Part shown: positions 51,415 through 60,858 of the stretch, in pieces
How the letters are laid out: each line of letters begins with the position of its first letter
Position numbering within the stretch: the first letter of the stretch is position 1
Origin: Bacteroidota bacterium
GTDB taxonomy: Bacteria > Bacteroidota > Bacteroidia > Flavobacteriales > Flavobacteriaceae
Length of the DNA: 64,000 nucleotides
Direction of reading: 5' to 3'
Assembly (NCBI GenBank): GCA_023386585.1
Contig: JAEWJM010000004.1
Location: 173,242-237,241, forward strand
The notes under the pieces: generated by a model
What the model was told of the DNA's origin: nothing
The model's input: only the letters and a program-made list of their open reading frames with translations
Databases searched by the model: none
Translations under genes and position numbers: made by a program

Positions 51415-51765
51415 ATGGCAGATTTAATGAAATTCGTTCAGGACGAATTCACAGCTAAAAAAGATTTTCCTGATTTCGGTGCTGGTGATACAATCACTGT
51501 TTACTACGAAATCAAAGAGGGTGAAAAAACCCGTACACAGTTCTTCAAAGGTGTTGTAATCCAGAGAAGAGGTTCAGGAAGCACTGAAACTTTCACTATC
51601 CGCAAAATGTCGGGTTCTGTAGGTGTTGAGCGTATTTTCCCTGTAAACCTTCCGGCATTGCAGAAAGTTGAAATCAACAAGAAAGGCGCTGTCAGAAGAG
51701 CTCGTATTTTCTACTTCCGTGAACTTACCGGTAAGAAAGCAAAAATCAGAGACAAGAGAAGGTAA
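51415..51765 (+). CDS. rplS: 50S ribosomal protein L19
   Basis: A 116-residue L19 of normal length, with GDTITVYYEIKEGEKTRTQFFKGVVIQRRG and IRKMSGSVGVERIFPVN. It sits at the 30S-50S interface. Own promoter and terminator; codon use is visibly cleaner than in its neighbours, as expected for a highly expressed gene. Confidence 0.98.
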   Translation: MADLMKFVQDEFTAKKDFPDFGAGDTITVYYEIKEGEKTRTQFFKGVVIQRRGSGSTETFTIRKMSGSVGVERIFPVNLPALQKVEINKKGAVRRARIFYFRELTGKKAKIRDKRR

Positions 51766-51783
51766 TTTTTCTTCAAAGAATAG

Positions 51784-51812
51784 TCCCGCTTCAAAAGAGC
51801 GGGATTTTTTTT
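51784..51812 (+). terminator. Rho-independent terminator of rplS
   Basis: A 7-bp stem TCCCGCT/AGCGGGA (51784-51790 with 51798-51804), 7-base loop, then eight T. Confidence 0.9.
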
Positions 51813-51927
51813 GTCCTAAACTTTCGATAGCCGTAAAATCGAACGCCCAAAAATCCCGATTTCGCAAATCGGTTCGAATCGTACACTCCGAGTGGACGTC
51901 AGCCACATTTTTCGCAGTCGTTTTTCT

Positions 51928-51935
51928 TATATTTG
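51928..51935 (+). promoter_or_regulatory. -7 box of icd
   Basis: TATATTTG lies 24 bases before the ATG at 51959. Confidence 0.55.
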
Positions 51936-51958
51936 TGGGATAAACAAACGATCACAAT

Positions 51959-53182
51959 ATGACAAAAATTAAAGTAGCCAATCCGGTTGTCGAGCTCGAT
52001 GGAGATGAGATGACAAGGATCATCTGGAAATTCATAAAAGACAAACTGATCTTGCCTTATCTTGATCTGGATATCAAATATTACGACCTTGGTATGGAAA
52101 ACCGCGAGGCAACCAAAGACCAGGTTACGACCGATTCGGCTGAAGCCATAAAGCAATACAACGTTGGAATTAAGTGTGCCACGATTACACCGGACGAAGA
52201 ACGCGTAAAAGAGTTCAATCTTTCGAAAATGTGGAAATCACCAAACGGAACCATCCGCAACATCGTTGGAGGAACCGTTTTTCGCGAGCCGATCATCATG
52301 AGCAATGTGCCGCGCTATGTTCAGGGATGGACAAAGCCGATCGTTATCGGGCGGCATGCATTCGGCGATCAATACAAAGCCACCGATACAAAAATCAAAG
52401 GCAAAGGAAAGCTGACGATGAGCTTTACCAATGAAGCCGGAGAAACCCAAACCTGGGAAGTTTTTGATTTTAAAGGCGACGGCGTTGCAATGGCAATGTA
52501 CAATACTGACGAAAGCATTTACGGATTTGCGCACTCGTCGTTCCAGATGGCGCTCACGAAAAAATGGCCACTTTACCTGTCCACGAAAAACACAATCCTT
52601 AAAGCCTACGACGGTCGGTTCAAGGACATCTTTGAAGAAGTCTACCAGCAGCATTACAAAGCCGATTTCGATAAAAACGGCATGACTTACGAGCACAGGC
52701 TGATCGACGACATGGTCGCATCGGCAATGAAATGGAGTGGCGGCTTCGTTTGGGCTTGCAAAAATTACGATGGCGACGTTCAATCGGATACTGTCGCGCA
52801 AGGATTTGGTTCTTTGGGATTGATGACTTCCGTGTTGGTTACGCCTGACGGAAAAACGGTCGAAGCCGAAGCTGCCCACGGAACGGTGACGCGCCACTAC
52901 CGTCAATACCAACAAGGGAAATCAACTTCGACGAATCCGATTGCTTCAATTTTCGCATGGACGCGCGGACTCGAACATCGGGGCAAACTTGACGGAAATC
53001 AGGAGCTGATCCGTTTTTGCAATACGTTGGAACAGGTTTGTATCGACACCGTCGAAAGCGGAAAAATGACCAAAGATCTCGCGATGCTTGTCAAGCCTCA
53101 CGGACTGAACGAAGCAGATTATCTGAACACCGAAGATTTTCTCGCTGCGATAAAGGAAAATCTCGATGCAAAACTACAATAA
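51959..53182 (+). CDS. icd: Isocitrate dehydrogenase, NADP-dependent, eukaryote-like type
   Basis: A 407-residue enzyme of the homodimeric type II family related to eukaryotic NADP-IDH, not the E. coli type. Substrate loop SPNGTIRN, GRHAFGDQYKATD and AAHGTVTRHYRQYQQGK are characteristic. It supplies 2-oxoglutarate and NADPH. Its 3' end overlaps the TonB receptor gene by 17 bases. Confidence 0.95.
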   Translation: MTKIKVANPVVELDGDEMTRIIWKFIKDKLILPYLDLDIKYYDLGMENREATKDQVTTDSAEAIKQYNVGIKCATITPDEERVKEFNLSKMWKSPNGTIRNIVGGTVFREPIIMSNVPRYVQGWTKPIVIGRHAFGDQYKATDTKIKGKGKLTMSFTNEAGETQTWEVFDFKGDGVAMAMYNTDESIYGFAHSSFQMALTKKWPLYLSTKNTILKAYDGRFKDIFEEVYQQHYKADFDKNGMTYEHRLIDDMVASAMKWSGGFVWACKNYDGDVQSDTVAQGFGSLGLMTSVLVTPDGKTVEAEAAHGTVTRHYRQYQQGKSTSTNPIASIFAWTRGLEHRGKLDGNQELIRFCNTLEQVCIDTVESGKMTKDLAMLVKPHGLNEADYLNTEDFLAAIKENLDAKLQ

Positions 53183-55550
53183 GATTAGAAGCTGCTTTTT
53201 GCAGCTTTTTTTATGCCTGATGCTGGCGCAGTTTGCCGGGGCGCAGCAGCGCTTTACCATCAGTGGCACCATCACCGACCAAAAATCAAATGAGATCTTG
53301 ATCGGGGTCAATATTCGGGCTGAAAACGCGGGTTCAGGCACTGTCACCAATGAATACGGGTTTTACTCACTGACGCTTCCGGCCGGAAAATACACGCTCT
53401 TAATAACCTCGATTGGCTACTCCGGAATCACTGCAGATATCGATCTTGTTTCGGATGTGAAGCGAAATTTCGCACTTTCAGCCGATGGCGAGCTGCTTGA
53501 GGAAGTTACGGTTACTGAAAAGCAACGCAGCAACATCAGGCGCGCCGAAATGAGCACCAACAAACTCACAGTCGAGTCGATCAAAAAAATGCCCGTCGTA
53601 TTGGGCGAAGTCGACGTCTTAAAGTCGATTTTACTGCTTCCGGGGGTTACCAATGCCAGTGAAGGCGCATCGGGTTTTAACGTCCGCGGTGGCGCCGCCG
53701 ACCAGAACCTGATCCTGCTCGACGAGGCTACAATCTTTAATTCCTCGCATGTTTTCGGATTCTTTTCGGTTTTCAACCCGGACGCAATCAAGGACCTGAA
53801 GCTCTACAAAGGCGGAATTCCCGCGCGGTTCGGCGGCCGCGTCTCGTCGGTGCTCGATATTTACCAAAAAGACGGAAACGCGAATGATTTTGAGATGAGC
53901 GGCGGAATCGGGCTCATCACCAGCCGATTGCTTGCCGAAGGCCCGATCGTGAAAGGCAAGGGATCGTTTTTGGCCGGCGGCCGCGCTTCATACGGGCATT
54001 TACTGCTAAAAGGATCCAAAATCAAAAATTCGGTTTATTTCTACGACCTGAACACCAAGCTCAACTACAAGCTGAACGCGTCGAACAGCCTTTTTCTCTC
54101 GGGCTATTTTGGCCGCGACGTTTTTGATTTGTCGGGAAGTTTCAAAAACACCTATGGCAACGCCACGCTTAATTTGCGTTGGAACCATTTGTTTACCGAC
54201 AAGCTTTTTTCAAATCTGTCGCTGATCTATAGCGACTATTATTACGGACTCGACCTTGATTTTGTAGGCTTCCGCTATGATTCGGGAATCAAGAACTACA
54301 ACCTGCGCTACGATTTCCGGAATTACATCAGCGAAAAGCTGGGGCTGCAGTTTGGCGTGAACGCGATTTATTATGAGTTCAATCCGGGCACGATTTATCC
54401 GCTTGGCGCCGATTCGGGATTCAACTTCGCGCAGCTCGACCGGAAATACGCCTTTGAGCCATCGGCCTATGCCGAAGCCGAGTACAAAGTGACCGAAAAG
54501 ATGTCGGTGCGCTACGGTTTGCGATGCTCTGCTTTTTACCGGCTCGGGCCTTCCACGGTCAACATTTACGAAGATACTCCGGTGCGCTTTGACGATCAGA
54601 TGCAGGTCTACCAAAAGGCGGAACCGATTGGGACCGACTATTACAATTCCAACGAAGTGCTGAAAAGCTACGGAAACATCGAGCCGCGGGTGGCCATTTC
54701 CTATTCTCTGAGCAATGACCGTTCGATCAAAATAAGTTACAACCGGATGGCGCAATACCTACAGCTGGTTTCAAACACGTCATCTCCCACTCCGCTCGAT
54801 GTCTGGACGCCGAGCGACCGCTATATCCGGCCGCAGCTGCTGGACCAGTATGCGATTGGCTACTTTGCAAATTTCAAAGACGATCTGTATTCGTTCGAAG
54901 CGGAAACGTTCTACAAAAACGTCCACAACCGGATCGATTACATTGACGGTGCCGACCTGATTGCCAACGATGCGCTCGAACAGGTGGTCCTGAACGGGAA
55001 AATGCGCGCTTACGGATTAGAGCTGATGTTCAGGAAAAACACCGGCCGACTGAATGGCTGGTTGTCCTATACCCTGTCGCGTTCCGAGCAGAAAACACCG
55101 GGACGAAATATATCCGAACCGGGAATCAACAACGGGAACTGGTACCGGTCGGCATATGACAAGACGCACAACCTGGCTGTTACCGCGTCGTTTCAATACA
55201 GTAAAAAATGGGCTTTCGGTTCCAATTTTACGCTCCAGACCGGCCAACCTGCGACATTTCCGACAGGACAATACCAATATCAGGACTTCACCGTTCCGAG
55301 TTACGGCCCGCGCAACCACAACAACCTTCCGGCTTACCACCATCTTGATTTGTCTGCGACCTATACGCCAAAGCCGGACAAGAAAAAAGGATGGCGCTCC
55401 GAATGGGTTTTCAGCCTCTATAATGTTTACAACCGGCACAATGCCGCTTCGATCAGCTTTACCCAAAACCAGGAAACCGCCGCCAACGAGGCGATACGGT
55501 TTTCAATTTTCGGAATCGTTCCGGGAGTGAGTTACAATTTTAAATTTTAG
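53166..55550 (+). CDS. TonB-dependent receptor with N-terminal carboxypeptidase-like domain
   Basis: A 794-residue outer-membrane receptor. A signal peptide covers about 1-26 (ending FAGA-QQ). A CarboxypepD_reg-like domain is at about 30-115 (FTISGTITDQKSNEILIGVNI). The plug is at about 125-240 (GASGFNVRGGAADQNLILLDE). A 22-strand-type barrel follows, ending in the aromatic GVSYNFKF. Function: TonB/ExbBD-driven uptake of an unknown ligand. It is followed after two bases by the DUF4249 lipoprotein gene, a frequent pair in Bacteroidota. The overlap with icd suggests partial read-through from the icd promoter. Confidence 0.92.
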   Translation: MQNYNKIRSCFLQLFLCLMLAQFAGAQQRFTISGTITDQKSNEILIGVNIRAENAGSGTVTNEYGFYSLTLPAGKYTLLITSIGYSGITADIDLVSDVKRNFALSADGELLEEVTVTEKQRSNIRRAEMSTNKLTVESIKKMPVVLGEVDVLKSILLLPGVTNASEGASGFNVRGGAADQNLILLDEATIFNSSHVFGFFSVFNPDAIKDLKLYKGGIPARFGGRVSSVLDIYQKDGNANDFEMSGGIGLITSRLLAEGPIVKGKGSFLAGGRASYGHLLLKGSKIKNSVYFYDLNTKLNYKLNASNSLFLSGYFGRDVFDLSGSFKNTYGNATLNLRWNHLFTDKLFSNLSLIYSDYYYGLDLDFVGFRYDSGIKNYNLRYDFRNYISEKLGLQFGVNAIYYEFNPGTIYPLGADSGFNFAQLDRKYAFEPSAYAEAEYKVTEKMSVRYGLRCSAFYRLGPSTVNIYEDTPVRFDDQMQVYQKAEPIGTDYYNSNEVLKSYGNIEPRVAISYSLSNDRSIKISYNRMAQYLQLVSNTSSPTPLDVWTPSDRYIRPQLLDQYAIGYFANFKDDLYSFEAETFYKNVHNRIDYIDGADLIANDALEQVVLNGKMRAYGLELMFRKNTGRLNGWLSYTLSRSEQKTPGRNISEPGINNGNWYRSAYDKTHNLAVTASFQYSKKWAFGSNFTLQTGQPATFPTGQYQYQDFTVPSYGPRNHNNLPAYHHLDLSATYTPKPDKKKGWRSEWVFSLYNVYNRHNAASISFTQNQETAANEAIRFSIFGIVPGVSYNFKF

Positions 55551-55552
55551 CC

Positions 55553-56368
55553 ATGAAAAAATATCTGATCCTTTTGTTAGTTGCCATCGCCGCGATTTCG
55601 TGTGAAGAAACGGTTGACGTCGATCTGGGCACCTCAAAGCCGCGGCTTGTCATAGACGCACTGATCCGATGGAACCGCGGGACACCCGGAAACGAGCAGC
55701 AAGTGAGGCTTTCGATGACTGCGCCGTATTTCAGTGAGCAGGTTCCGCCGGTCTCTGGAGCGCAGGTTTCTGTTTTGGATACGGAAGGAAATACGTTCCA
55801 ATTTATAGAAGACGGCACAACCGGAGTCTACAAATGCAACAATTTTATTCCTGAAATCGGGCGCGAATACACATTGACGGTAATTTCGGCAGGGAAAACG
55901 TATATGGCCACCGAGGCCATGAAAGCAGCGCCGGTGATTACTAACCTGACCCAAAATGATGAAGGCGGATTTACCGGCCAGGACATCGAAGTCAGGACAT
56001 TCTTTAGCGACAACGGCGCCACCGACGACTTCTACCTGTTCCGGTTCAAGCCGTCTTATTACGCCATCCCGGAATATGAAGTAGTTGAGGACCGGTTTTT
56101 TCAGGGAAATGAAATCTTTGCGCTCTATTCGGATGAAGACCTGGATCATGGCGATGAGCTCCAGGTGTCAATTTTTGGCATTTCGCAGCGGTATTACAAT
56201 TACATGAACATCCTGACAAGCATTGCAGGAAGCAACGGTGGAAGCCCGTTCCAATCGCCATCGGCAACGGTTCGCGGAAACATAATCAATACTACCAATC
56301 CCGACGATTATCCGCTTGGTTTTTTTGCGGCTTCTGAAGTTGACAACCGCACTTATACGGTCGAATAA
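55553..56368 (+). CDS. DUF4249 lipoprotein, partner of the TonB receptor
   Basis: A 271-residue lipoprotein (signal peptide about 1-16, lipobox ISC at Cys17, followed by EETVDVDLGTSKPRLVIDA). The rest is beta-rich, as in DUF4249, which is often encoded next to a TonB receptor and may act as its surface lid, by analogy with SusD. Ligand unknown. Confidence 0.85.
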   Translation: MKKYLILLLVAIAAISCEETVDVDLGTSKPRLVIDALIRWNRGTPGNEQQVRLSMTAPYFSEQVPPVSGAQVSVLDTEGNTFQFIEDGTTGVYKCNNFIPEIGREYTLTVISAGKTYMATEAMKAAPVITNLTQNDEGGFTGQDIEVRTFFSDNGATDDFYLFRFKPSYYAIPEYEVVEDRFFQGNEIFALYSDEDLDHGDELQVSIFGISQRYYNYMNILTSIAGSNGGSPFQSPSATVRGNIINTTNPDDYPLGFFAASEVDNRTYTVE

Positions 56369-56440
56369 GCTCTTAAGGAAATCCAAACAAAGCACTTTGA
56401 AGCTGAAGTATTTGCTAATTTTATCGGAAGCAAAAACAAT

Positions 56441-58429
56441 ATGAAATTTCAGGTCGTATCAGATTATAAACCTACCGGCGATCAGCCGCAGGCAATTGAA
56501 AAATTAGTCCGCGGACTCGAAGCCGGCGAGAAGTACCAGACGCTTTTGGGAGTGACCGGTTCCGGGAAAACATTTACGATGGCCAATGTCATCGAGCAGG
56601 TCAAAAAACCAACGTTGGTCCTGGCGCATAACAAGACGCTGGCGGCTCAGCTTTATTCCGAGTTCAAGCAGTTCTTTCCGAACAATGCCGTCGAATATTT
56701 CGTTTCTTATTACGACTACTATCAACCGGAAGCTTTTATTCCGGTAACCGGACTCTACATCGAGAAAGATCTTTCGATAAACGAAGAACTCGAAAAGATG
56801 CGGCTAAGCACAACCTCGTCATTGCTTTCCGGACGACGCGATGTGATTGTTGTTGCTTCCGTCTCGTGCCTGTACGGTATCGGAAATCCGACAGAATTCC
56901 AAAAGAACGTGATATCGATTTCCCGAGGCGAAATTATTTCCCGTACGCGGCTGCTGCATCGGCTTGTGCAAAGCCTTTACGCCCGTACTGAAGCCGATTT
57001 TACTCCGGGAACATTCCGGATCAAAGGCGATACAGTGGAAGTTTTCCCAAGTTACGGCGACGAACCGTTTCGGATTCACTTCTTCGGCGACGAAATCGAA
57101 GAAATTGAAGCTTTTAATGCGAAGACGTCTCTTGTCATTAAAAAGTACGCAAAGCTCAATATTTATCCCGCCAACATGTTTGTCACCTCGCCCGAAGTTT
57201 TACAAGGAGCAATCTGGCAAATTCAGCAGGATCTGGTAAAACAGGTGGATTTTTTCAACAGCCAGGGAAAACACCTCGAAGCGAAGCGGCTCGAAGAACG
57301 GACCAATTTTGATTTGGAAATGATTCGCGAACTCGGCTATTGCTCGGGAATTGAAAATTATTCGCGCTACCTTGACGGACGTCTTCCCGGTACGCGGCCT
57401 TTCTGCCTGATCGATTATTTTCCAAAGGATTTTCTGATGGTCGTTGACGAGAGCCACGTTACGATTTCGCAGGTTCATGCGATGTACGGCGGCGACCGAA
57501 GCCGGAAGGAAAATCTGGTCGAATACGGATTCCGCCTTCCCGCTGCAATGGACAACCGTCCGTTGAAGTTCGAAGAATTCGAGGCGATGCAAAACCAAGT
57601 CGTTTACGTTTCGGCGACTCCGGCCGATTACGAACTTGAAAAATCAGAGGGAATTTATGTAGAGCAGGTTATCCGCCCGACAGGCCTTTTGGATCCAGTT
57701 ATTGAAATTCGCCCCAGCCTGAACCAGATCGACGACCTTATCGAAGAAATCCAACAGCGGGTTGAAGTCGATGAACGTGTACTGGTAACCACACTTACCA
57801 AAAGAATGGCTGAAGAGCTGACAAAATACCTGACCAAGGTTTCAATCCGCTGCCGGTACATTCACTCGGAAGTTGACACATTGGAACGGGTCGAGATCAT
57901 GCAGGACTTGCGCAAAGGAATTTTTGATGTTTTGATTGGGGTGAACCTTTTGCGGGAAGGACTCGATTTGCCGGAAGTTTCGCTTGTTGCGATTTTGGAT
58001 GCCGATAAGGAAGGTTTTCTTCGAAGCAACCGATCGCTGACACAGACCGTCGGCCGCGCCGCGCGACACATCAATGGCAAGGCGATTATGTATGCCGATA
58101 CGATCACCAGCAGCATGCAAAAAACCATCGACGAGACAAATTACCGGCGGGCAAAACAAATCGAATACAACACAGCAAACAACCTTGTGCCGCAGGCGCT
58201 CAATAAGAGAATCGAAAATCCGCTCGGAAAACTGCCGCCGTCGGTTCATTATCTCGAAACGATGGCAGCAAAGGCAGCCGAACCTTCGACGAAATATCTA
58301 TCGCCGGCGGACATCGACAAAAAAATCCGCGAAGCCAGAAAAGCGATGGAAAAAGCGGCCAAAGAACTCGATTTCATGCAGGCCGCAAAATGGCGCGATG
58401 AAATAAAGGCGTTGCAGGAGAAAAGTTAG
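56441..58429 (+). CDS. uvrB: Excinuclease ABC subunit B
   Basis: A 662-residue UvrB of normal length. Walker A region is GVTGSGKTFTMANV, the beta-hairpin with YYDYYQPEAFIP is present, helicase motifs VNLLREGLDLPE and QTVGRAARH follow, and the C-terminal UVR motif that binds UvrC ends the chain (AAKWRDEIKALQEK). It acts with UvrA (10169) and UvrC in nucleotide excision repair. Confidence 0.97.
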   Translation: MKFQVVSDYKPTGDQPQAIEKLVRGLEAGEKYQTLLGVTGSGKTFTMANVIEQVKKPTLVLAHNKTLAAQLYSEFKQFFPNNAVEYFVSYYDYYQPEAFIPVTGLYIEKDLSINEELEKMRLSTTSSLLSGRRDVIVVASVSCLYGIGNPTEFQKNVISISRGEIISRTRLLHRLVQSLYARTEADFTPGTFRIKGDTVEVFPSYGDEPFRIHFFGDEIEEIEAFNAKTSLVIKKYAKLNIYPANMFVTSPEVLQGAIWQIQQDLVKQVDFFNSQGKHLEAKRLEERTNFDLEMIRELGYCSGIENYSRYLDGRLPGTRPFCLIDYFPKDFLMVVDESHVTISQVHAMYGGDRSRKENLVEYGFRLPAAMDNRPLKFEEFEAMQNQVVYVSATPADYELEKSEGIYVEQVIRPTGLLDPVIEIRPSLNQIDDLIEEIQQRVEVDERVLVTTLTKRMAEELTKYLTKVSIRCRYIHSEVDTLERVEIMQDLRKGIFDVLIGVNLLREGLDLPEVSLVAILDADKEGFLRSNRSLTQTVGRAARHINGKAIMYADTITSSMQKTIDETNYRRAKQIEYNTANNLVPQALNKRIENPLGKLPPSVHYLETMAAKAAEPSTKYLSPADIDKKIREARKAMEKAAKELDFMQAAKWRDEIKALQEKS

Positions 58430-58567
58430 TTGCTGGTGAGAGCGGTGAGGTTTGAAATTTAAAGTTGGCGAATCCTAAATCTTGAACCGACAAGCAAACC
58501 GCCAACTCCCGGTACAAAATTGCTGATAGCTGACGGCTGATAGCGCAAGGCTTACAGCTCATAGCTT

Positions 58568-58969
58568 CTAATTCTGCTGCTGCCGGAAGGCGTTGAGGAT
58601 TTCTTCAGGGTCGATGACCACATTCGGTGATTTCATCATCAGTTGGAGCACGCGGTTCGTGGCATACGGACTCAAACCCATGTTGATTCCGAGTTGCTTG
58701 ATTGTCGAGTCTTCTTTTTCGTGGAGCCTTCCATCAGCATGCATCAGCAAGGCAAGCCTGTAAAATTGCTGGATGCGCTGCTCCTCTGAACGAAGCACCA
58801 TTTTTTCGGGCTTTTCTTCAAACATCTGAAAAAATACTTCTTTTTCTATTCTGAGTTCCTGGGCGACAAGCGCCAGAAATTCGAGCTCGCGATCGTGGAC
58901 TTCACCATCGACTTTTGCAAACGCGATCATTTCTGCCAACAGTCCCAGCTTTTGTTCACGGGTATTCAT
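58568..58969 (-). CDS. TerB-family protein
   Basis: A 133-residue helical protein with the TerB pattern: LGLLAEMIAFAKVDGEVHDRELEFL, and a second acidic repeat LALLMHADGRLHEKEDSTIKQLG. TerB-like domains may bind metal through these acidic loops and were first linked to tellurite resistance, but most single-domain copies have no known role. The ATG 58969 is chosen; a start at 59023 would overlap the divergent gene's ATG. Confidence 0.85.
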   Translation of the reverse strand: MNTREQKLGLLAEMIAFAKVDGEVHDRELEFLALVAQELRIEKEVFFQMFEEKPEKMVLRSEEQRIQQFYRLALLMHADGRLHEKEDSTIKQLGINMGLSPYATNRVLQLMMKSPNVVIDPEEILNAFRQQQN

Positions 58970-59021
58970 AAATGAAGTATTTTTAGCTAAAATATCGGTT
59001 TTAAATTTAAATTCAAAGCTC

Positions 59022-59816
59022 ATGAAAATCTATTTTGCTGCCGCACTGCTGTTCTTGTCAATCGCAGCAACAGCACAGAGTACGGCTTCAAAACAAGTTT
59101 CGACAATTACACTTAACGCGCCGCAGCTTGGCGGTGAACGCCGGGTCTGGATTTACCTTCCCAAATCTTACGAAGATTCCCCAACAAAAAGATATCCGGT
59201 TATCTACATGCACGACGGCCAGAACCTGTTTGATAAATCGACTTCGTTTGTTGGCGAATGGAATATAGATGAAAAACTCGACAGCCTGAATGCACAGGTA
59301 ATCGCAATCGGGATTGACAATGGCGGCGAGAAAAGGATCGATGAGCTCACTCCTTTTCCGAACGTAAAATACGGTGGCGGAAAGGCCGATAAGTACCTTG
59401 AATTTGTGATTGATGTGGTAAAACCGGAAATCGACAGGACATACAGGACCAAACCCGATGCGAAACACACCGCAATTATGGGAAGCTCGCTGGGCGGACT
59501 GGTCTCGTTCTACGCCATTCTGAAATATCCTGATGTCTTTGGCAAAGCCGCAGTCTTCTCACCGTCGTTCTGGTTTTCGGATGAAATCTTCAAGTTTGCC
59601 AAATCGGCGCCAAAAATAAAATCCAAAATATATTTCCTCGCGGGAGATTCGGAAGACGAAGCAATGGTAAACGATTTGAACAAAATGGAACTAATAATCC
59701 ACGAAAACCGCTGCGCCTGCCTGAAGCTGGATAAAAAAGTCATCGTAAAAGGCGGACACCACAATGAAAAACTTTGGCGCGATTCCTTTGTGAAAGCGTA
59801 TCTTTGGCTATTCTAG
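59022..59816 (+). CDS. Secreted esterase, esterase D-like alpha/beta hydrolase
   Basis: A 264-residue protein with a signal peptide (about 1-18, ending ATA-QS). The fold is that of the putative esterase/Fes-type family: RVWIYLPKSYEDSPTKRYPVIYMHDGQNLFD, the nucleophile elbow GSSLGG with Ser in MGSSLGGLVSF (about residue 155), and a late GGHHNEKLW with the catalytic His. A periplasmic or extracellular esterase; substrate unknown. No T9SS domain. Confidence 0.88.
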   Translation: MKIYFAAALLFLSIAATAQSTASKQVSTITLNAPQLGGERRVWIYLPKSYEDSPTKRYPVIYMHDGQNLFDKSTSFVGEWNIDEKLDSLNAQVIAIGIDNGGEKRIDELTPFPNVKYGGGKADKYLEFVIDVVKPEIDRTYRTKPDAKHTAIMGSSLGGLVSFYAILKYPDVFGKAAVFSPSFWFSDEIFKFAKSAPKIKSKIYFLAGDSEDEAMVNDLNKMELIIHENRCACLKLDKKVIVKGGHHNEKLWRDSFVKAYLWLF

Positions 59817-59852
59817 AGCGGGTTTGAGATTTGAGGTCTTGGGTCTTGGTTC

Positions 59853-59935
59853 CGTTTGACATTCGACATTCGACCATTAACTTTAAACTTGTGACTTTCG
59901 ACCTTCGACTTGGGACTTTCGACTTTTGACATATT
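59853..59935. repeat. Degenerate 7-base-period repeat
   Basis: Repeated TTTGACATTCGACATTCGACC, then TTTCGACCTTCGACTTGGG and ACTTTCGACTTTTGACAT units in a gap between co-directional genes. Same style as 30150-30213. Confidence 0.6.
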
Positions 59936-59941
59936 ATCATC

Positions 59942-60349
59942 ATGAACAATAACGACATATTCAAAAAACTCCGCGTGGCACTGATGCTTCGCGACGACCA
60001 GATCGTAGATATTCTGCAGCTGGTGGATTTCAGGATTTCAAAAGCTGAACTTGGTGCGTTCTTTCGCAATCCCGACCATCCGAACTATATGGAATGCGGC
60101 GACCAGGTTCTGCGCAACTTCCTCAACGGACTCGTAATCCATTTGCGCGGTACAAAGGAAAACCCGAAAAATCCGCAAGAGGTCTTGGGCAAGCCTGCCG
60201 TTTCGATCACAACAGCAAAAACCAAAACGACAGCGGCAAAACCCGCAAGTAAGCCGCAAGCAAAAAAGCCGATGGATAAAAAGAAACCACCCGTGCGCGT
60301 TGTTGAAAACGTAAAGTTCAATAACGGAAAAGACAGAAAGAAAAAGTAA
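59942..60349 (+). CDS. DUF1456 protein (YehS-like)
   Basis: A 135-residue protein with a DUF1456 helical domain (about 1-75, two similar half-units, IFKKLRVALMLRDDQIVDIL and ISKAELGAFFRNPDHPNY) and a basic Lys/Pro-rich tail of about 50 residues. E. coli YehS is a relative of unknown function. The basic tail suggests nucleic-acid contact (inference). Confidence 0.85.
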   Translation: MNNNDIFKKLRVALMLRDDQIVDILQLVDFRISKAELGAFFRNPDHPNYMECGDQVLRNFLNGLVIHLRGTKENPKNPQEVLGKPAVSITTAKTKTTAAKPASKPQAKKPMDKKKPPVRVVENVKFNNGKDRKKK

Positions 60350-60360
60350 ATAATTGAAAT

Positions 60361-60804
60361 ATGGCAACAATCAACCCTTACCTGACTTTCGCTGGCAACT
60401 GCGAAGAAGCATTTAATTTTTACAAATCCGTATTCGGAGGTGAATTCCAGTTCATCGGCCGCTACAAAGACATGCCGCCGACCGAAGGCCAGACTTGTCC
60501 GCCACAAGACGCCGAAAAAATCATGCACGTTTCACTTCCCATAGGAAACAAAACGTCACTTTTTGGAAGCGATAGCTCGGAAGCGTTTGGCCACGCCACA
60601 GTAATGGGAAATAATATCGCGATCTCAATCGATGCCGACAGCCGTGAAGAAGCCGATCGGCTTTCAAAAGGACTTTCGGAAGGCGGCCACGTCACTATGC
60701 CAATGGCCGACACATTTTGGGGCGCGTATTTCGGGATGTGGACCGACAAGTTCGGGATTCACTGGATGATGAACTACGACGATCCGGCGAAACAACAACA
60801 CTAA
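60361..60804 (+). CDS. VOC-superfamily protein (PhnB-like)
   Basis: A 147-residue PhnB-type protein: INPYLTFAGNCEEAFNFYKSVFGGEFQF at the start and FWGAYFGMWTDKFGIHWMMNY near the end. Same subgroup as 26127 but a different branch. No substrate known. It is 11 bases downstream of the DUF1456 gene, so probably in the same transcript. Confidence 0.9.
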   Translation: MATINPYLTFAGNCEEAFNFYKSVFGGEFQFIGRYKDMPPTEGQTCPPQDAEKIMHVSLPIGNKTSLFGSDSSEAFGHATVMGNNIAISIDADSREEADRLSKGLSEGGHVTMPMADTFWGAYFGMWTDKFGIHWMMNYDDPAKQQH

Positions 60805-60844
60805 AACAAAAAAGCAGCAAGGTCATCTTGCTGCTTTTTTTATT
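60805..60844. terminator. Bidirectional terminator
   Basis: A perfect 11-bp stem (60811-60821 with 60827-60837), 5-base loop, A run before and T run after. It serves the VOC gene and the convergent sucC. Confidence 0.9.
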
Positions 60845-60858
60845 ACTCACATTACTTT

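Noticed and set aside
51856..51890. GGTTCGAATC resembles a tRNA T-loop
   Set aside because: The flanking bases do not pair as a T-stem, and no acceptor, D or anticodon arm is nearby. The small hairpin CCGATTT/AAATCGG is local.
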